Positions 52,360 through 60,682 of a stretch of DNA of 64,000 nucleotides are shown piece after piece; position 1 is the first letter of the stretch; the number at the start of each line of letters is the position of its first letter. Made by a program: the position numbers and the translations under genes. Below the pieces are notes generated by a model. It worked only from the letters and a program-made list of their open reading frames with translations, searched no databases and had not been told where the DNA came from. Source of the DNA: Acidobacteria bacterium Ga0074141 (GTDB lineage Bacteria > Acidobacteriota > Blastocatellia > Pyrinomonadales > Pyrinomonadaceae); NCBI GenBank assembly GCA_001464665.1, contig LNDP01000024.1, positions 744,001-808,000 on the forward strand, in the 5' to 3' direction.

Positions 52360-54372
52360 CTAGTTCGTCGGGATGTTGAGCGGCATCTGCGGCATGCCGG
52401 GCTGAGGAGGCGTCGCGGCGTCTGCGGCATCGATCTTGGCGATGGCATCTTCGTAAATTACGATGCGGCCCGCTTCGTCCATCTTCCGCCGCGTCGCGGC
52501 AAGATATTCCGAGAAAAGCTCGCCACGCTTGCGTGTAAGCATCTGCTCGGTCAGCGTGTCACGCTGCTTAGCAAATTCTTCCATATTCGCTTCTTCTCGG
52601 CTCTTTACACCGACGATGTAATAATTCTCACCGATCTTTATCGGCTCTTTCGTCACCTCGCCTGCCCGCAGGCCGTAGATGGCGTTCTCGAGCTGTTCGC
52701 TGGTCGAAGCCGCCGGCCCGTCGCCAAGCGGCGAACCGAGAATGAAGCTCTTGCTTTCCTGAGCTGTCAGGTTCTGGCCCGAGGCTGCGCCCGCAAGCCC
52801 ATCCGCCGAGTTTGCACCGCCGGCGATCTGCTTTGCGATGTTCTCGATCTGTTCGCGGGCCTTTTCAAGCTTGACCACATCGACCAGCTTGCTGCGGACC
52901 TCTTCAAACTCCGCATCACGCGGCTCTTTTCGCTCAACGAGAAGCGGGATAGCAAAGCCCTCAGGGACAGGTATTGCGTCGCCAACGTCGTTCGCGTTCT
53001 GCAGCCCGGCAATGCCTTCCTCAAACTGCGGTGAAACGCCGACCTTGTCAACGTTATCGCCCGGAACGATGAACGGCGTTTCGCGGATCATATCCGCTGC
53101 CGTCATATTTGCCTGGCCGGCGAACTCCTGTGCCGTTTTCTGAACGTCCTTGCTCTGCTTAAGCGAATCGGACACCGTTTTCGAGAGCTCAGCGGCCGCG
53201 GCGTACGCACGACGGTTGCGGAGGCTCACCTCAAGCTCGCGACGAGCATCTTCAAAGCTCTTCGGCACTGCCTCGCCACGCCAGAGAATGAAGTAGCGGC
53301 CCTGATAGCTGATCGGTTCGCTGACCTGTCCAGGCTGCATTTTTAGAAGCTGCTGATATGGGTCGGACGGATTGTTCAGGTTCTCGCGGACCGGGCCCGG
53401 AAGCTCGCCGCCCTTGACCGAGCTGACCGGGTTCTCCGACTGGCCCCGTGCCAGATCGGCAAAGGCCTGTTCTGAAACCGTCTCGCCTCCCTGCTTGAGC
53501 TGTTGGACAAGTCCGGTCGCTTTTTCATAGACCTGACCGTCAAACTCCGGCTTGGCAACGCGAAGCACGATCTCGCGTCCCTTCACACCCGCGATACGCT
53601 TGTCTTCCGGCAGTTTGTCGTATTCGGCCCGAAGGTCAGCGTCTGAGATAGGAAGCTTTTCGCCGATCTTTGCCGTATTGAGAAACACGTACCGGATCTT
53701 CTTCTGCGGCTGGCTTATATAATAGCTCTGCTTGTTCTTTTCAAAGTATTGGCGAAGGTCGTCGTCCGACGGCGTGATGTTCTTGGCAAGGTCCGCCGGG
53801 CTGACCACTAGATACGAAACATCAAACTTTGTGTTCCGCCGCTGATAGTCCTTAAGCACCTCCTCCTCGGAAACCGTCACGCCAGAGGTGACGAACGCCC
53901 GAAGCTTCTCGGCGCTCAGGTCATCGCGGATGCTCTCCTCAAGAGCTCTGACACTGCCAAACTGAAGCACGGCGTTTTGCTCGTACCGGTCTTGGTCGAA
54001 AGGCTTGCCGTCCTCGGGCTTAAAGACCTTCCGGATCTCGGCAGCGACCTCCGCGTCCGACGCTGTCAGCCCAAGTCGGGCTGCCTCGATGCGAGTGACG
54101 CGGCTGCTGATCAGGCTTTCAAGAAGCGTCTTGGCCGGGAACGGCCGGCCCTGGCTGAATCGCGCGTAGTTTTCCTTCTGGCGGGCAAGCTCACCTATAG
54201 TGATGGTTTCGCCGCTGACCGTCGCCGCCGTTTCGGTGCTGGTCGTCAGATTTGCGGCCAGGTCGCCGCGGGTCGGTGCGTAAAAGAGCACAAGGCTCAG
54301 CACCATAACGACCGCAAAGGTCAGAAGGACAAGATTGCGCGTCTTCTCAAGCTTGGAAATGAACTTCAACAT
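52360..54372 (-). CDS. PpiD-like membrane-anchored SurA-N/parvulin chaperone
   Basis: 670 residues. The N-terminal KLEKTRNLVLLTFAVVMVLS is a single membrane anchor (about 10-32). A SurA-N helical domain follows (QGRPFPAKTLLESLISSRVT). Two or three divergent parvulin-like segments are seen: about 210-260 as linker, about 265-385 (YEKATGLVQQLKQGG, GQSENPVSSVKGGELPGPVR, ISYQGRYFILWRGEA) and a weaker one near 530-620 (AIYGLRAGEVTKEPIKIGEN, YYIVGVKSRE). PpiD assists secreted proteins as they leave SecYEG. The C-terminus is Pro/Ala/Met-rich (ATPPQPGMPQMPLN). Much of the parvulin core is degenerate, so isomerase activity is doubtful. Confidence 0.88.
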   Translation of the reverse strand: MLKFISKLEKTRNLVLLTFAVVMVLSLVLFYAPTRGDLAANLTTSTETAATVSGETITIGELARQKENYARFSQGRPFPAKTLLESLISSRVTRIEAARLGLTASDAEVAAEIRKVFKPEDGKPFDQDRYEQNAVLQFGSVRALEESIRDDLSAEKLRAFVTSGVTVSEEEVLKDYQRRNTKFDVSYLVVSPADLAKNITPSDDDLRQYFEKNKQSYYISQPQKKIRYVFLNTAKIGEKLPISDADLRAEYDKLPEDKRIAGVKGREIVLRVAKPEFDGQVYEKATGLVQQLKQGGETVSEQAFADLARGQSENPVSSVKGGELPGPVRENLNNPSDPYQQLLKMQPGQVSEPISYQGRYFILWRGEAVPKSFEDARRELEVSLRNRRAYAAAAELSKTVSDSLKQSKDVQKTAQEFAGQANMTAADMIRETPFIVPGDNVDKVGVSPQFEEGIAGLQNANDVGDAIPVPEGFAIPLLVERKEPRDAEFEEVRSKLVDVVKLEKAREQIENIAKQIAGGANSADGLAGAASGQNLTAQESKSFILGSPLGDGPAASTSEQLENAIYGLRAGEVTKEPIKIGENYYIVGVKSREEANMEEFAKQRDTLTEQMLTRKRGELFSEYLAATRRKMDEAGRIVIYEDAIAKIDAADAATPPQPGMPQMPLNIPTN

Positions 54373-54423
54373 CTTTGATTACCTTAATGGAACGCTTTAC
54401 GCGTGAAATAGGGACAATCTCAA

Positions 54424-54453
54424 ATCGTATCAGAAACTACGACCCGATTCCAA
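54424..54453 (-). promoter_or_regulatory. Candidate promoter of the PpiD-like gene
   Basis: On the minus strand, TTGGAA (plus 54448-54453) and TACGAT (plus 54424-54429) are separated by 18 bp; the -10 lies about 51 nt before the start codon. Confidence 0.45.
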
Positions 54454-54483
54454 TAAAAGGCTCGCGTTTCAAGTCCGGCGGCA

Positions 54484-54513
54484 AGGCCGCTGAAAACGGC
54501 CTATTGCTTTTTT
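54484..54513 (+). terminator. Terminator-like hairpin upstream of nadK
   Basis: AGGCCG (54484-54489) and CGGCCT (54497-54502) form a 6-bp GC stem followed after five bases by six T. No plus-strand gene ends here, so it could be a leader attenuator for nadK or a chance structure. Confidence 0.4.
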
Positions 54514-54567
54514 GATGCGGTTTCATAAATACTCTAGCAGTTAGTATCGGCGCCGCTGCGCGAGCCT

Positions 54568-55437
54568 ATGAACCCTCCAACTGCCATCCGAACCGTCGGC
54601 ATCGTCGTCAAGCCCAATCATGACGAGGCTTGGCAAACTGCCTGCGAACTTGCCGAATGGCTCGCGGCCAGGGACATCGCCATTGCGGGCGAGCCCTTCT
54701 GCCCTGCCGAAGCTCTTGGCGCTTCTTCGCCTGAACCGCCCGCGTCGCTCGAAACAGCCGACCTGATGGTCGTGCTCGGCGGTGATGGAACGATGATCTC
54801 GACCGCGCGTTTGGTCGGCGATGCGGAACCGCTGGTGCTTGGCATCAACTACGGAAGCCTTGGCTATTTGACGGATTTTCGCATCGAAGAGATGCACATC
54901 GCACTAGAGGCGATCTTTGAAGGCAATTACGAGATCGACCGCCGCGTCATGCTCCGGGCCGAGCACTGCCGCGGCGATGAAAAGCTTGCCGAAGGCCGCG
55001 TGCTCAATGATGTCGTTATCAACAAGGCCGCTCTCGCTCGGATAATCGAGATCGAGGTCCGGCTAAACGGGCTCTACGTCAACTCTTTTCGCGCCGACGG
55101 CCTGATCGTCTCGACCCCGACCGGCTCGACCGCCTATAACCTTTCCGCCGGCGGGCCGATCGTTTTCCCCTCGATGAATGCCGTCGTACTGACGCCGATC
55201 TGCCCGTTCACACTCTCGAACCGCCCGATCGTAATGCCGGACGACGCCGAGATCGAGCTCATTCTCCAAAATGAGAATGAGGGCGTTGTACTTACGCTCG
55301 ATGGCCAGATCGGCTACGCGATGCACTCTCACGACCGCGTCCTCATCCGCAAAAGCCGAACGACCTTTAACCTCGTCCAGCCGCCGAACCGCAATTATTT
55401 CGATGTTCTGCGAAACAAACTGAAATGGGGCCGATGA
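54568..55437 (+). CDS. nadK: NAD kinase
   Basis: 289 residues. The conserved GGDGT (71-75) with catalytic D73 is followed by SLGYLTDFRIEEMH, LNDVVINKAALARI, VSTPTGSTAYNLSAGGPIV and DGQIGYAM, all NAD-kinase signatures. It phosphorylates NAD to NADP in the cytosol. Normal length. Its stop codon abuts that of the convergent 109-aa gene, with no spacer. Confidence 0.97.
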   Translation: MNPPTAIRTVGIVVKPNHDEAWQTACELAEWLAARDIAIAGEPFCPAEALGASSPEPPASLETADLMVVLGGDGTMISTARLVGDAEPLVLGINYGSLGYLTDFRIEEMHIALEAIFEGNYEIDRRVMLRAEHCRGDEKLAEGRVLNDVVINKAALARIIEIEVRLNGLYVNSFRADGLIVSTPTGSTAYNLSAGGPIVFPSMNAVVLTPICPFTLSNRPIVMPDDAEIELILQNENEGVVLTLDGQIGYAMHSHDRVLIRKSRTTFNLVQPPNRNYFDVLRNKLKWGR

Positions 55438-55767
55438 TCACATGATCTGGTCCACTCTCAAACGCCTATAGATCAATGTCGGTTTCGGGTCGAAAGCCGG
55501 GAATGCGACATCCATGAACCAATCTGCAAAATCGCGGCAATTCGGTAGATACTGCGGCAGAGCATCAACAAGCGGTTTCCAACCATCCATCTCCTCATTT
55601 ATTTCAACCTCAAGGTCGCCGTCGATCTTGATGATCGTCGCGATCCGGTCCACGATCTCGAGGTCCTGTTTGTAAACATAAACGGATTCGATACTTTCCC
55701 ACAGTATCTCCGCAAGGCGTCCATCCGCCGTTAGTAAAAGGTGCGAATCGTTGAAATCGATGGTCAT
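55438..55767 (-). CDS. Hypothetical protein (109 aa), last gene of the ATL operon
   Basis: 109 residues, acidic (many Asp and Glu), with beta-strand and tryptophan-rich segments (RLAEILWESIESVYVYKQDL, EEMDGWKPLVDALPQYLPNC). It has no signal peptide or membrane helix. Its start overlaps the stop of the alkyltransferase-like gene by 4 nt (ATGA), so it is translationally coupled to it. No family is recognised, and nothing shows what it does. The association with a DNA-damage-binding protein suggests a linked role, as an inference only. Confidence 0.75.
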   Translation of the reverse strand: MTIDFNDSHLLLTADGRLAEILWESIESVYVYKQDLEIVDRIATIIKIDGDLEVEINEEMDGWKPLVDALPQYLPNCRDFADWFMDVAFPAFDPKPTLIYRRLRVDQIM

Positions 55768-56147
55768 TTGGCCTTTTTGCTCAACAAGGTGGCTCTATCT
55801 TTCCGGGCATTGATTTCGTGTAGGTACAGTTTCAGGTCACACCGGCCTTTGGCGTTAAACTCTACGCCTTCTTGCTCCAGCATCTGTTGTTGCAAGTTCA
55901 AAGGGATCGTCAGCCTTCCGGTCGAGCACTTTCCCTGCGAATTTATCACCCGCTGCCACGGCACATTTTCCGCGTCCGCCGAGTGCATCGCATAACCGAC
56001 CGTCCGCGGCGTATAACCCTTGCCAAGGACCGCCGCGATCTGCCCATACGTCATCACCCGCCCACGCGGTATCCGCCGGACGATGCGGTAAACCCGCTCG
56101 CGATACTTTCGCACTTCGCTGCCCGCTTTGCCCTTACTACTTTTCAC
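55764..56147 (-). CDS. Alkyltransferase-like protein (ATL; MGMT fold without the active Cys)
   Basis: 127 residues with a GTG start and AAGGA 5 nt upstream, right after the methyltransferase stop codon. The MGMT C-terminal DNA-binding fold is clear: helix-turn-helix IPRGRVMTYGQIAAVLGKGY, arginine finger R48 in TPRTVGYAM, and the active-site region VPWQRVI, where the acceptor cysteine of PCHRV is replaced by tryptophan (W64). This defines an ATL, which binds O6-alkylguanine without removing the alkyl group and hands it to nucleotide excision repair. It is part of a four-gene chain with overlapping stops and starts. Confidence 0.9.
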   Translation of the reverse strand: MKSSKGKAGSEVRKYRERVYRIVRRIPRGRVMTYGQIAAVLGKGYTPRTVGYAMHSADAENVPWQRVINSQGKCSTGRLTIPLNLQQQMLEQEGVEFNAKGRCDLKLYLHEINARKDRATLLSKKAK

Positions 56148-56774
56148 CTATTCCTTATTCCGAAAGAGAAACGCGATCAGCCTCGGCGGTTCGCCCCGGC
56201 CGCCGCCGTCAAACCACTCGGAAATATCTTCGATCGCGAATCCCGAAGCGACCGCGGCCTTTGTGTAATCCGTTACGTGATGCTGATAACATTCAAGCAC
56301 CTGCTCGCCATTGCCGCCCTCAAACCGGGCCTTGCTCCCGGCGTATTGTTTGAAAGGATGCAGCTCGCATATATAGAAAAGCCCGCCCGGCTTCAGTGCG
56401 TTCGCCGCCTTGCGAAAGATATGGCCGAGATCCTCGACGTGCTCGAGGATCAGGCTGCACGTGATGACGTCGAAACCCGTTCCGAACCGCCATTCTTCCT
56501 TCACATCGCCGATAAGAAATTCAACGTTCGCGGCCGTGACCTTCGCCCTCGCGACCGCCTGCATCTCGCGGGAAATGTCGGCCGAAACGAGTCGCTCGGA
56601 TCGCTCCGCAAGCCAACCCGTATTCTTCCCCGTACCGCCGCCGAGTTCGAGCACCGCTCCCGAGATCTTGTCGTGAAGAAGCGATTCGCATGCCTTTTTT
56701 TCGAGGTCGCGGGTCGGGTTCGTCACCTCGTCATAAGTTGCCGCCCACTGGTTGTAGCCTGCTTCAACGCTCAT
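56148..56774 (-). CDS. SAM-dependent methyltransferase (class I)
   Basis: 208 residues from the ATG at 56774, which overlaps the stop of the upstream cyclase gene (ATGA); the long open frame upstream is a shadow of that gene. Motif I is VLELGGGTGKNTGWLAE (41-57), the acidic loop after strand 2 is VSADISREM, and motif post-I continues VEFLIGDVKEEW and FDVITCSLILEHVEDLGHIF. It belongs to the UbiE/COQ5-like small-molecule group; the substrate is unknown. FARFEGGNGEQVLECYQHHV-like C-terminal residues lie in the substrate side. Confidence 0.9.
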   Translation of the reverse strand: MSVEAGYNQWAATYDEVTNPTRDLEKKACESLLHDKISGAVLELGGGTGKNTGWLAERSERLVSADISREMQAVARAKVTAANVEFLIGDVKEEWRFGTGFDVITCSLILEHVEDLGHIFRKAANALKPGGLFYICELHPFKQYAGSKARFEGGNGEQVLECYQHHVTDYTKAAVASGFAIEDISEWFDGGGRGEPPRLIAFLFRNKE

Positions 56775-57406
56775 CGCTTCACCAAAACCGTCCTCGCTGG
56801 AGCCCCGTCGCCGGTTCCGCCGATGTATTTGAGCGGCAGGCAGGTGATTTCGTAATCGCCGGGTTCGATGCCGCGGAGGTCCAGCCCCTCGAGGATCACG
56901 ATCTCTTTCACGAGCAGCGTGATGTGCACCGGATGCCCATCCGAGCCGAATGCCTCGATCGAAAGGTAGTCGATGCCCACAAGTTTCACTCCGGCATCTG
57001 AAAGTAGCCTTGCTCCCGCAAGGCCAAGTACAGTGAAATCCGTGCGAAAGCCCGCTTCGGGCGTGTCCCAGAAAGCCGAGTTCCGCGTCTTGAACAAAAC
57101 CCTTTCGACGCCCTCCAGGCCCATTAGATGCTCCGGCTCGATCAGCATCACGTCGTCCGGAACCTCGACCACTCGGCACGGGCCGATCATCTTCTCCAGC
57201 TCGAGCTCGTCAACCCTTCGCGTGCCTTCAATAAAGTGGTTCGGCGCGTCCACGTGCGTCGCCGTGTGCGCGCCAAAGCAAAGATGCGAGACATTCGCCA
57301 CGCCGCCATCGGCAAGTTTCAGCACTGCCTCGATCTGCACGCGCGGGTCACCTTCGTAGATCGGTACGCCCTCGCTGATCGGGACCGTTACGTCGAAGAT
57401 CTTCAT
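56771..57406 (-). CDS. Cyclase-family metal hydrolase (kynurenine formamidase-like)
   Basis: 211 residues with the family's metal motif FGAHTATHVDAPNHF: H47, H51, D53 and H57. The start MKIFDVTVPISEGVPIYEGD and the segment RTRNSAFW (residues near 108) are typical of the KynB-like cyclase family (PF04199). KynB hydrolyses N-formylkynurenine, but the family also has other amidases and isatin hydrolase. Other kynurenine genes are absent. It is the first gene of the four-gene minus-strand operon and is divergent from a small GNAT gene. Confidence 0.88.
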   Translation of the reverse strand: MKIFDVTVPISEGVPIYEGDPRVQIEAVLKLADGGVANVSHLCFGAHTATHVDAPNHFIEGTRRVDELELEKMIGPCRVVEVPDDVMLIEPEHLMGLEGVERVLFKTRNSAFWDTPEAGFRTDFTVLGLAGARLLSDAGVKLVGIDYLSIEAFGSDGHPVHITLLVKEIVILEGLDLRGIEPGDYEITCLPLKYIGGTGDGAPARTVLVKR

Positions 57407-57445
57407 TCGTCCATTTTAACCCAAGTTCCGCCGCGGCACGCTTTG

Positions 57446-57463
57446 CGCAAACATGAGTTTGCG
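57446..57463. promoter_or_regulatory. Inverted repeat in the cyclase/GNAT divergent spacer
   Basis: CGCAAAC and GTTTGCG form a perfect 7-bp inverted repeat around ATGA. It is centred between two divergent genes and covers an ATG of the GNAT frame (57453), which argues for the downstream ATG at 57477 as the GNAT start. It may be an operator. Confidence 0.5.
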
Positions 57464-57476
57464 GGAAACTATCGTT

Positions 57477-57764
57477 ATGGATATCAAGCGGATCGAAAAG
57501 GGCGGCCGTGGCGCCTTCATCATTAAGGGCGAAGGCGGCAAGCGGGTCGCCGAAATGACATACGTTACCGCCGGCGAAACGGGCTTCATCATCGACCACA
57601 CCGAGGTCGATGAAAGCCTTCGCGGCCAAAAGGTCGGCGACAAGCTGCTGGCCGAAGCCGTGAATTATGCTCGCGAGAAAGGGCTTAAGATCTACGCCAC
57701 CTGTCCATTCGCTCTGCGAAAGCTTAACGGCAACGCCGAATATGCGGACGTTTTCGGCGGATAG
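57477..57764 (+). CDS. Small GNAT-like acetyltransferase (YjdJ type)
   Basis: 95 residues from the ATG at 57477. The fold is the minimal GNAT core: RIEKGGRGAFIIKGEGGKRV, then EMTYVTAGETGFIIDHTEVD and the acetyl-CoA motif SLRGQKVGDKLLAEAVNYAR (R/Q-x-x-G-x-G). ATCPFALRKL ends motif B. These small enzymes (YjdJ/Gtn-like, PF14542) have no defined substrate. The gene is divergent from the cyclase operon and is followed 22 nt later by mqnA. Confidence 0.87.
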   Translation: MDIKRIEKGGRGAFIIKGEGGKRVAEMTYVTAGETGFIIDHTEVDESLRGQKVGDKLLAEAVNYAREKGLKIYATCPFALRKLNGNAEYADVFGG

Positions 57765-57786
57765 GGCACTTCGCTCCGCGTTTGCC

Positions 57787-58593
57787 ATGAACACGCCTCG
57801 CATCTCAGCCTCAAGCTACTCGAACACCGCACCGCTCGTGTGGTCGTTTCTCTATGGCCGCGGCCGCGGCAGTGTCGAGCTTATCCTCGATAACGCGCCG
57901 GCCCGCTCGGCCGAGCTGCTCTCGCAGGGACGCGTCGATGCGGCCCTCGTTCCGGTCATTGCGTCGCAGTTCATCGATGATGTGCGTGTCGTCCCGGGCG
58001 TCTGCGTCGGGGCAAAGGAAAGCGTACGGAGCGTTTGTATCGCTACGAATGGGCAGGCGCTTGAGGATGTCCGCAGTATCTCGCTTGACGTCTCGTCGCG
58101 GACGAGCGTCGCCCTGACCAAGATAATCTTCCGCGAGTTCCTCGGCCGCGAACCCGAGTGGCGCGATGCCCCGCCCGATATCAACGCGATGCTCGCGGCT
58201 TCAGACGCCGCACTTCTGATCGGCGACCCTGCATTGGCGATCTCGCAGAGTGTCGTCCGGAATACTGAATCGCCGGTTCGCGTTTTTGATATTGTCGAGC
58301 TTTGGCGCGAGCACACTGGCCTTGGCTTCGTTTTCGCAATGTGGATGACGCGGCATGAAGAGCTTTCTATCGACCTCGCCGCCGCCCGCGACGAGGGCCT
58401 TGAGCATCTAGACGAGATCGCCGCAAACTACGCCGGCGAGATCGGGCTCACGGCTGAAGCGATGAAAACTTACTTGAGCGAGAATATTTCCTTCTCGGTG
58501 AGCAAGAAGATGGAGGAAGGCCTAAGCCTTTATTTGGACTTGGCAAAAAAACACGGCCTGACGACGGATCGCAGGCCGCTCATGTTCATTTGA
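57787..58593 (+). CDS. mqnA: Chorismate dehydratase MqnA (futalosine pathway)
   Basis: 268 residues from the ATG at 57787. The MqnA/MqnD-type periplasmic-binding-like fold is visible as RISASSYSNTAPLVWSFLYG, AELLSQGRVDAALVPVIASQ, SRTSVALTKIIFREFLGREP and AALLIGDPALAIS. It dehydrates chorismate to 3-enolpyruvylbenzoate, the first step of menaquinone synthesis through futalosine. The gene is 22 nt after the GNAT gene and about 0.9 kb upstream of mqnC on the same strand. mqnB, mqnD and mqnE are not in this window. Confidence 0.92.
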   Translation: MNTPRISASSYSNTAPLVWSFLYGRGRGSVELILDNAPARSAELLSQGRVDAALVPVIASQFIDDVRVVPGVCVGAKESVRSVCIATNGQALEDVRSISLDVSSRTSVALTKIIFREFLGREPEWRDAPPDINAMLAASDAALLIGDPALAISQSVVRNTESPVRVFDIVELWREHTGLGFVFAMWMTRHEELSIDLAAARDEGLEHLDEIAANYAGEIGLTAEAMKTYLSENISFSVSKKMEEGLSLYLDLAKKHGLTTDRRPLMFI

Positions 58594-58598
58594 ACCGC

Positions 58599-58700
58599 TT
58601 AAAAAATGCCGGAGTAAAATATCAAAACCCACGCCGAGACCGCCACAAAGACCAAAAGGCCAAGGTCTGTCGTCCCGATCTGTTGTTCCCGATTTTCCAT
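58599..58700 (-). CDS. Very small membrane protein (33 aa)
   Basis: The reverse strand encodes 33 residues: a charged N-terminus (MENREQQIGTTDLG) and one hydrophobic helix (LLVFVAVSAWVLIFYSGIF). An AAAGGA lies about 12 nt upstream, farther than ideal. The stop is 5 nt from the convergent mqnA stop. The amphipathic start plus a single helix is the form of many unannotated small membrane proteins. The region upstream (58701-58851) is AT-rich and could hold a promoter. No family is recognised. Confidence 0.5.
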   Translation of the reverse strand: MENREQQIGTTDLGLLVFVAVSAWVLIFYSGIF

Positions 58701-58851
58701 TGCTTTGTTGCGTCCTTTATAAAAATCTATCCGTTATCTATCGCGTATTATTCCGGAAATTTGTATCACCGCTTTTTCTATTGCAGATTTCGCATTCGCC
58801 GCCTCTCTAGATTTAAAGACGCAAAATAGACGAAAAATTGCAGAAACGAGT

Positions 58852-59379
58852 CTAAACGAGCGGGCGTTTAAGGTCCTTTGAGAGTTCAAGCCGGTTAAGC
58901 TTTCCTTCGTTCTTCTTGAGGTGCTCCATAAAAATAAGTGCGGCGTGGATGCGGCGGTCAACGTCCTTTATCTTGCCGATGAAATAGAGCATCGAGCGTT
59001 TGCCGCCGGCGGTCAGCGCGTCAAACATGCGTCGGCCTTCCGGGTCCTGGTTCATTACTTCTTCAAGCTCTTCGGGCATCGGCGCCCCAAATTCGCTCGT
59101 GTCCTGCCGGAGCTCGACCGTTATGGTATCGCCCGCCGCGATATCAAAGCGGGCACGCTTTTCCTTGCTGACCATTATGTAGAACGCACCGCCCGAGGGC
59201 ATTAGCGCACACTGAAAGCCCTCGTGGCCGTTGATCGAGCAGATGACGCGCCGCGAGCCGCCATCTTTTGGGAACCGCTCGCCCATCTTGCTCTCGACCA
59301 CTATGAAGTGCCAGCCGGAACCCGGCGGATCGGAGGTGAGCTTGGCCTCGAATTTCGCTTTTGCGGGGGCTTTCGGCAT
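58852..59379 (-). CDS. YdeI/OmpD-associated-like protein with DUF1905 domain
   Basis: 175 residues from the ATG at 59379; the longer open frame upstream overlaps mqnC and is not credible. Residues about 8-90 (AKFEAKLTSDPPGSGWHFIV, FPKDGGSRRVICSINGHEGF, SKEKRARFDIAAGDTITVEL) match DUF1905. Residues about 105-165 (MPEELEEVMNQDPEGRRMFD, LTAGGKRSMLYFIGKIKDVD, RRIHAALIFMEHLKK) match the YdeI/OmdA family. These proteins occur widely; OmdA domains are linked to bacteriocin protection in some bacteria. The function here is unknown. Confidence 0.85.
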   Translation of the reverse strand: MPKAPAKAKFEAKLTSDPPGSGWHFIVVESKMGERFPKDGGSRRVICSINGHEGFQCALMPSGGAFYIMVSKEKRARFDIAAGDTITVELRQDTSEFGAPMPEELEEVMNQDPEGRRMFDALTAGGKRSMLYFIGKIKDVDRRIHAALIFMEHLKKNEGKLNRLELSKDLKRPLV

Positions 59380-59500
59380 CGGAGTTGAAGTTCGCAGTTT
59401 GCTACAATATGGTTTCGGGTCTGCCTTTGCTTTCCGCGATTGCGACATTCTCGCCGAAACCGGCGGCAACTGCAAAGCGAACTCGAAATTGGGAACTGAA

Positions 59501-60670
59501 ATGAGCATCCAGCCAATTCTTGACAAGGCACTTGCGGGCGAGCGGCTTACGGCCGATGACTGCACCGCGCTTCTTGAGTCATACGACATTGCCCGCATCG
59601 GTGCGGCCGCGGACGAGATCCGCCAGCGGAAAAACCCGGACGATGTGGTCACCTACATCATCGACCGCAACATAAATTACACGAACGTCTGCAACGTCGT
59701 CTGCACGTTCTGCGCCTTCTATCGGCGGCCCGGAAAGCCGGAGACTTATGTTCATTCGATCGATGAGATCTGCTCGCGGATAGATGAAACTATCGAGCTC
59801 GGCGGCACCGGCGTGCTGATGCAGGGCGGGCTCCATCCGGACTTCAACATCGAGTGGTACGAGGATCTGCTTTCGACACTGCACGCGAAATATCCGAACT
59901 TTCAGCTCCATTGCTTCTCACCGCCTGAGATACACAACATCTCGCTCATTTCAAAGCTTGATTACGAGACTATACTTCGGCGGTTGAAGTCAGCGGGCTT
60001 GAATTCGATGCCCGGCGGCGGCGGCGAGATACTCGACGATGAGGTCCGGAAGCGAGTCTCGACCAAGTGCAATACGCAGGAATGGCTTGATGTGATGCGT
60101 GCCGTCCACAAGGTCGGGCTGATCTCGACCGCGACGATGATGTTCGGCATCGGAGACCGCATCGAGCATCGCGTCCGCCACCTTGAACGCATTCGCCAGG
60201 TTCAGGACGAGGCACTCGCGAATAAAGCGATCGACCCGAACTACGGTGAATTTACGGCCTTTATCCCGTGGACATTTCAGCGCGAGAATACCGCTCTGGG
60301 CCGCAAGATCACCGAGGAACCGACCGGCATCGATTACCTGAAGATGCTATCGGTCTCTAGGCTGTTTCTCGACAACGTCCAGCACATTCAGTCCTCCTGG
60401 CTGACCCAGGGCATCCGCCTCGGCCAGGTCGCACTCCGCTTTGGTGCCGACGACATGGGCTCGATAATGATCGAAGAGAACGTCGTCTCCGCCGCCGGTG
60501 CAAACAACGAGGCCAACGAACGCGACCTCCGCTACCAGATCCGCGAAGCCGGCTACCGCCCGCAGCAACGCGACATCCTATACAACTACATCGACCGCGA
60601 CGACACCGCCTCGCTCGACCAAAGCGATTCCCTAAAGCTCAAGCAATTGACGGTCGCTTTTGCCGATTGA
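59501..60670 (+). CDS. mqnC: Cyclic dehypoxanthinyl futalosine synthase MqnC
   Basis: 389 residues from the ATG at 59501, which has GGGAA upstream. The radical SAM cluster is C64-x3-C68-x2-C71 (NVCNVVCTFCAF), preceded by DRNINYTNV, a diagnostic MqnC stretch. GGTGVLMQGGLHPDFNIEWY and SPPEIHNISL are SAM- and substrate-binding segments. MqnC cyclises dehypoxanthinyl futalosine in the futalosine route to menaquinone. It pairs functionally with mqnA 1 kb upstream. The 120-bp spacer to the divergent YdeI-like gene probably holds its promoter. Confidence 0.95.
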   Translation: MSIQPILDKALAGERLTADDCTALLESYDIARIGAAADEIRQRKNPDDVVTYIIDRNINYTNVCNVVCTFCAFYRRPGKPETYVHSIDEICSRIDETIELGGTGVLMQGGLHPDFNIEWYEDLLSTLHAKYPNFQLHCFSPPEIHNISLISKLDYETILRRLKSAGLNSMPGGGGEILDDEVRKRVSTKCNTQEWLDVMRAVHKVGLISTATMMFGIGDRIEHRVRHLERIRQVQDEALANKAIDPNYGEFTAFIPWTFQRENTALGRKITEEPTGIDYLKMLSVSRLFLDNVQHIQSSWLTQGIRLGQVALRFGADDMGSIMIEENVVSAAGANNEANERDLRYQIREAGYRPQQRDILYNYIDRDDTASLDQSDSLKLKQLTVAFAD

Positions 60671-60682
60671 CACTCCAGAGTT

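Noticed and set aside
54484-54513. Hairpin plus T-run before nadK as a riboswitch
   Set aside because: Only a 6-bp stem and no conserved aptamer core was seen; kept only as a low-confidence terminator-like feature.
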